From a virus: a stretch of DNA of 23,660 nucleotides. The notes under the pieces were generated by a model, which saw only the letters and a program-made list of their open reading frames with translations, searched no databases and was not told the origin of the DNA. Shown here one piece after another: positions 20,592-23,660 of the stretch. The stretch lies in IMG/VR virus record IMGVR_UViG_3300013004_000192, positions 1-23,660 of that record; one strand, 5' to 3'. Both the position numbers and the translations under genes were made by a program. The first letter of the stretch is position 1, and every line of letters starts with the position of its first letter.

Positions 20592-22412
20592 ATGAATATA
20601 GAAGAATTTTATGCTGCAAATTTATTAGATCCTAATTTTGATGAAAATTTTTACGAACAGGAATATCCAGAAACAAAAAATTTTTATCAACCATATTGTG
20701 AACACCACAACATAAGTAATAAATATCGATTGTATTTTCATTGGATAAAATATGGATTATCTAGATTTTACAAAAATTATCAAGATAAAATAGCTGCCAA
20801 TAATCCAGAGGAATACTATAAAGATTATCCAGATACAATATCTAATGAAATATTATTAATCTGTAATATCTATTCTGGATCTAGCAGATACAAAGACTTA
20901 TTGCCCCATTTTATAAACTATTATATTAGTTTGGGTATTAATACTATTATTTTTATATGTGACGAATCTGTTAAAAATTATATCTTGTCATTAAATCTTC
21001 ATACTGAGCAGTTAAGTTTTGTGGTGTATGAAGATGGTTCTATGGTAAAGCCAAGAGGACATAACGGAACAAATGATTCTATTAGAATAAATACTATAAA
21101 AAAACAAAAACAATCTTGGTATGTAGTAGCAGACCTTGATGAATTTCATGACATAAGTCCATATGAATCATTTACTTGTCTCATAGATGTGTGTGTGCAT
21201 GAAAAGGCTTACTTTGTTAAATCTGTCTTACTAGACAGGATGGCTTCAACGGGAGTTATACCAAAACACATAGATAACAATATACCAATCATACAACAAT
21301 TTCCTACAATAAAAAATATTACTAAAGATATAATGTTAGCTGATTCCTCCAAGTGCATATTGATGCATCATAGTGTGGATGTTTTAGCTGGTCACCATTC
21401 TGTATATAATAGTAAAAATCTGAAAGCTTTTAGTCAAACTTTTGTTACGAATCACTATAAGTGGTTTGGCGAGGTTTTGAGCATAGAAGAATTTAAAATG
21501 AACGAAAGAAAAAAGATAGGGTTCGACTACTATAAAGAACAAGAAAGACTTTTATATAGTAATCTATTTAATGCAAAAAATAAGAAACTTTTTTTTACTA
21601 TAGTTGATAGCTCATTCAAAAAAGAAGCATTAATATGTATTAAAAACGCTATGAAATACAATAAGGATTGTGATTATATTGCTGTTATAACAGATATGGA
21701 ATTCGAGCCTTTTGTTTTTAACGGAATAACTTTTAACTCACTATTGGAAATTAAAGATGAAATTATTCCTACTAAATATAGGTCAAATAATAATGTATTG
21801 AGATGGTCTTTAAAGCCAGTAATGATTGAACATTTTTTACAAATATATGATAAAGTTATTTATGTTGATCCAGATATTTTATTTATTAACTATTGGCACT
21901 TTTTATTTGATGATATCACAGGGGTTTTATTAACTAAACATAATAGGTCGTTATACCCTGGAGGATATCAATATGCTATAAATTTTACGGATGGATTTTT
22001 TAATGCAGGTTTTATTGGCGCTTCTAAAAAAGGTATCCCGGCAATAAATTGGTGGAAAAAAGCCGTAGAATGGAAGTGTGAAAAAAATTTTACTGAAGGG
22101 TTATTTGACGATCAAAAATATTTAGATATAATGACTTTAGAGTATTTTAATTTAGTGAATATATCTCAGCATAAAGGTTGTAATATTGCGCCCTGGAACT
22201 CTAAACTCATAGAAACATACTGCGCTAATAAAACTTGGTATCTTAAAGAAAATAATTCACCAGTCATTTTTATTCATTTAACAAAAAATTCATATTCGTC
22301 ACCAGATCCAATATTATCCTATCATTGTTCTAAATTAGAAAGAAAAAAAATAAAATATGATAAATTTAACAGTATGCTTATTGAATTGGCGAAGACCAGA
22401 GAATCTAAATAA
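20592..22412 (+). CDS. Two-domain glycosyltransferase, 606 aa
   Basis: Two transferase-like domains. Domain 1 (about 85-300) resembles the GT92/GT2-type group that starts with a YISLGINTIIFICD strand and carries WYVVADLDEF (177-185) as the nucleotide-sugar/metal DxD element. Domain 2 (about 332-575) resembles GT8-like transferases: FFTIVDSSFKKEALICIKNA (335-354), KVIYVDPDILFIN (421-433, Asp426/Asp428), DGFFNAGFIGASK (467-479), DDQKYLD (506-512) and IHLTKN (561-566). The first 80 residues are Tyr-rich (EEFYAANLLDPNFDENFYEQ, YFHWIKYGL), as seen ahead of other phage and bacterial glycan enzymes. Sugar and acceptor unknown; surface or DNA glycosylation are possible. Confidence 0.8.
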   Translation: MNIEEFYAANLLDPNFDENFYEQEYPETKNFYQPYCEHHNISNKYRLYFHWIKYGLSRFYKNYQDKIAANNPEEYYKDYPDTISNEILLICNIYSGSSRYKDLLPHFINYYISLGINTIIFICDESVKNYILSLNLHTEQLSFVVYEDGSMVKPRGHNGTNDSIRINTIKKQKQSWYVVADLDEFHDISPYESFTCLIDVCVHEKAYFVKSVLLDRMASTGVIPKHIDNNIPIIQQFPTIKNITKDIMLADSSKCILMHHSVDVLAGHHSVYNSKNLKAFSQTFVTNHYKWFGEVLSIEEFKMNERKKIGFDYYKEQERLLYSNLFNAKNKKLFFTIVDSSFKKEALICIKNAMKYNKDCDYIAVITDMEFEPFVFNGITFNSLLEIKDEIIPTKYRSNNNVLRWSLKPVMIEHFLQIYDKVIYVDPDILFINYWHFLFDDITGVLLTKHNRSLYPGGYQYAINFTDGFFNAGFIGASKKGIPAINWWKKAVEWKCEKNFTEGLFDDQKYLDIMTLEYFNLVNISQHKGCNIAPWNSKLIETYCANKTWYLKENNSPVIFIHLTKNSYSSPDPILSYHCSKLERKKIKYDKFNSMLIELAKTRESK

Positions 22413-23511
22413 AATACTAGATTTGTTATATGGAAAAGTAAAAATTTTTTTATGGGATAACAGCGGAATCTGGCCTAAAGACTCTAGGGTGGATTGGCAA
22501 ATTACATCATCTGCCAATAAAAAATGTCCTCCTAGATGGTGGATGTTGCAACAAGCACAGACAGATTTTGTGTGTTCTTTAGATGACGATTTGATATTTA
22601 AGGATATAGAAATTTTTAATGAATTAATAAAGTTTATGGATAATAATTCTGACTGCATCGCTGTGGGTGGTTTTGGCAAAAAAATTCATAGATATTTACC
22701 TTATAAAAATTGGGGGTGGATCACTGATGTAGATGAAGATACAGAGGTAGATTTTCTACTTGGTAGATTTATATTCACTAAACAAAAAAATATAAAAAAT
22801 ATCATTATTGATGATCTAGAAGATGATATACAACTATGTGCTACTTTACGGAAAAAATATAATCAAAAATTGATTGTTCCTCATCTATTAAGAGATCAAA
22901 TATTGGAATTACCAGATGATTTCGCCTTATGGAGAGAACCAAACCATTTTACAAATAGGCAAAATGCGGTGGATAAATACTGGTTTATAGATCATAGATA
23001 TCAAATAAGTAATTTGTTGCAAGATGATATTGTTGGATGTGAGCTAGGTGTTTTTGAAGGAGATTTTGCTAAAGTATTAATAGATACTAAAAAATTTAAA
23101 AAACTATATTTGGTAGATACGTTCAGTGGTGTTATTCATGGAACTAAAGAAAAAATATACCAAGATGGAAGTGTCTTATTTGACAAAGTTAGGCAAAGAT
23201 TTCTTAGTGATCACAATGTTCATGTAGTCAAACATGACTCAGTTGGATTTTTAAATTCATTAGAAGATAATAGTTTAGATTTTGTATATATAGATACTGT
23301 TCACACATACCAACAATGTATACAAGAACTTAATGCCGCTAGAAGAGTTGTTAAAAATGATGGTCTTATCTGCGGACATGACTATATGAGAGATAGATTT
23401 CCAGGCATTTGTCAAGCTGTTGAAGAATTTACCGCAAATTATGGTATAAGATTTAGATTAACTCAAAAAGAAGTATATAAAAGTTTTTTTATAGTCAATC
23501 ATAAGGAATAA
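22357..23511 (+). CDS. Glycosyltransferase-methyltransferase fusion, 384 aa
   Basis: N-terminal half (about 1-205) is a GT2-like domain: LTVCLLNWRRPENLNKILDL (4-23), FVCSLDDDLIF (71-81, DxD-like D76-D78), GWITDVDED and GRFIF. C-terminal half (about 225-380) is a Rossmann methyltransferase: VGCELGVFEGDFAKVLI (226-242, SAM loop), LYLVDTFSGV (250-259), LDFVYIDTVHTYQQCIQEL (307-325), and DGLICGHDYMRDRFPGI (335-351). Methyl transfer to a sugar just added is an obvious combination (inference). The start at 22357 overlaps the previous gene by 56 bases; no better start was found, since motifs begin at residue 4. Confidence 0.82.
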   Translation: MINLTVCLLNWRRPENLNKILDLLYGKVKIFLWDNSGIWPKDSRVDWQITSSANKKCPPRWWMLQQAQTDFVCSLDDDLIFKDIEIFNELIKFMDNNSDCIAVGGFGKKIHRYLPYKNWGWITDVDEDTEVDFLLGRFIFTKQKNIKNIIIDDLEDDIQLCATLRKKYNQKLIVPHLLRDQILELPDDFALWREPNHFTNRQNAVDKYWFIDHRYQISNLLQDDIVGCELGVFEGDFAKVLIDTKKFKKLYLVDTFSGVIHGTKEKIYQDGSVLFDKVRQRFLSDHNVHVVKHDSVGFLNSLEDNSLDFVYIDTVHTYQQCIQELNAARRVVKNDGLICGHDYMRDRFPGICQAVEEFTANYGIRFRLTQKEVYKSFFIVNHKE

Positions 23512-23519
23512 ATAATATT

Positions 23520-23660
23520 ATGCAAGAAATCAAAAATTTATTAGAAACAATAGAGCAATTCCCTCCGAATTTAGATGATATTATTGGTAAAAAGGGTTTA
23601 TTCATTAGAAAAGAAAAAGAATATTGGATAGGGGAGGTAAAGGCTCAACATCAAGCCCAA
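23520..23660 (+). CDS. 5' end of a hypothetical gene, cut by window end
   Basis: ATG 23520 opens a frame that stays open to the last base; 47 residues are visible (MQEIKNLLETIEQFPPNLDD, IIGKKGLFIRKEKEYWIGEV). AAGGA at 23503-23507 lies 12 bases upstream, a weak site. No family can be recognised from this part. Confidence 0.6.
   Translation, partial: MQEIKNLLETIEQFPPNLDDIIGKKGLFIRKEKEYWIGEVKAQHQAQ

Noticed and set aside
1-23660. CRISPR array, tRNA genes, insertion sequences
   Set aside because: No regularly spaced direct repeats, no cloverleaf other than the tmRNA and no transposase or terminal repeats were seen by eye; a covariance scan was not possible.

Overview
The window looks like part of the genome of a large, AT-rich, tailed-phage-like virus. 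About 52 protein genes, two of them cut by the window edges, all lie on the + strand. Most are 45-200 codons long and many overlap at ATGA junctions. Recognisable families are typical of large phages: ThyX, an ATP-dependent DNA ligase, a UvsE/UvdE endonuclease, endonuclease VII, a PD-(D/E)XK fold protein, two RNA ligases, a SpoU methyltransferase, glycosyltransferases and several widespread small phage families. No structural, packaging or replisome gene is visible, so this is an accessory or metabolic stretch. The host is not stated anywhere in the sequence. A DUF1501 protein, a family best known as a planctomycete hallmark, suggests (inference only) a planctomycete or related host.

Layout. 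1-2146: the C-terminal part of an RtcB-type RNA ligase, two small genes, and a DRB0094/Rnl5-like RNA ligase. 2148-7765: a dense train of small unknown genes, including a cluster of tiny membrane proteins (3070-3690), a tandem paralogous pair (5060-5552), a membrane-anchored protein with DnaJ-like zinc motifs (5676-6191), a palindrome over a promoter -10 box (6533-6554), and a promoter that leads straight onto a 25-codon ORF. 7776-9467: a small phage family protein, ThyX, a small protein, and an HExxH metalloprotein. 9482-12185: a consensus promoter, UvsE, two 48-residue proteins, a deaminase-like protein, and a large conserved phage protein. 12200-16431: two more promoters, small zinc-finger and phage-family proteins, a P-loop kinase-like protein, a SpoU methyltransferase and a membrane-anchored peptide. 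16433-16784: a complete tmRNA. 16794-19159: PD-(D/E)XK protein, DUF1501 protein, endonuclease VII and a DUF6356-like membrane protein. 19156-20560: promoter, DNA ligase, possible terminator. 20592-23660: a two-domain glycosyltransferase, a glycosyltransferase-methyltransferase fusion and the start of another gene.

Together these suggest three jobs. RNA repair and translation quality control: RtcB, DRB0094-like ligase, tmRNA, SpoU methyltransferase. DNA precursor supply and DNA repair: ThyX, deaminase-like protein, UvsE, DNA ligase, endonuclease VII. Glycan modification: the two proteins at the 3' end. Five TTGACA/TATAAT-like promoters suggest that these genes are read by a sigma70-type (host) RNA polymerase. 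All family calls come from reading motifs by eye; no database search was run.
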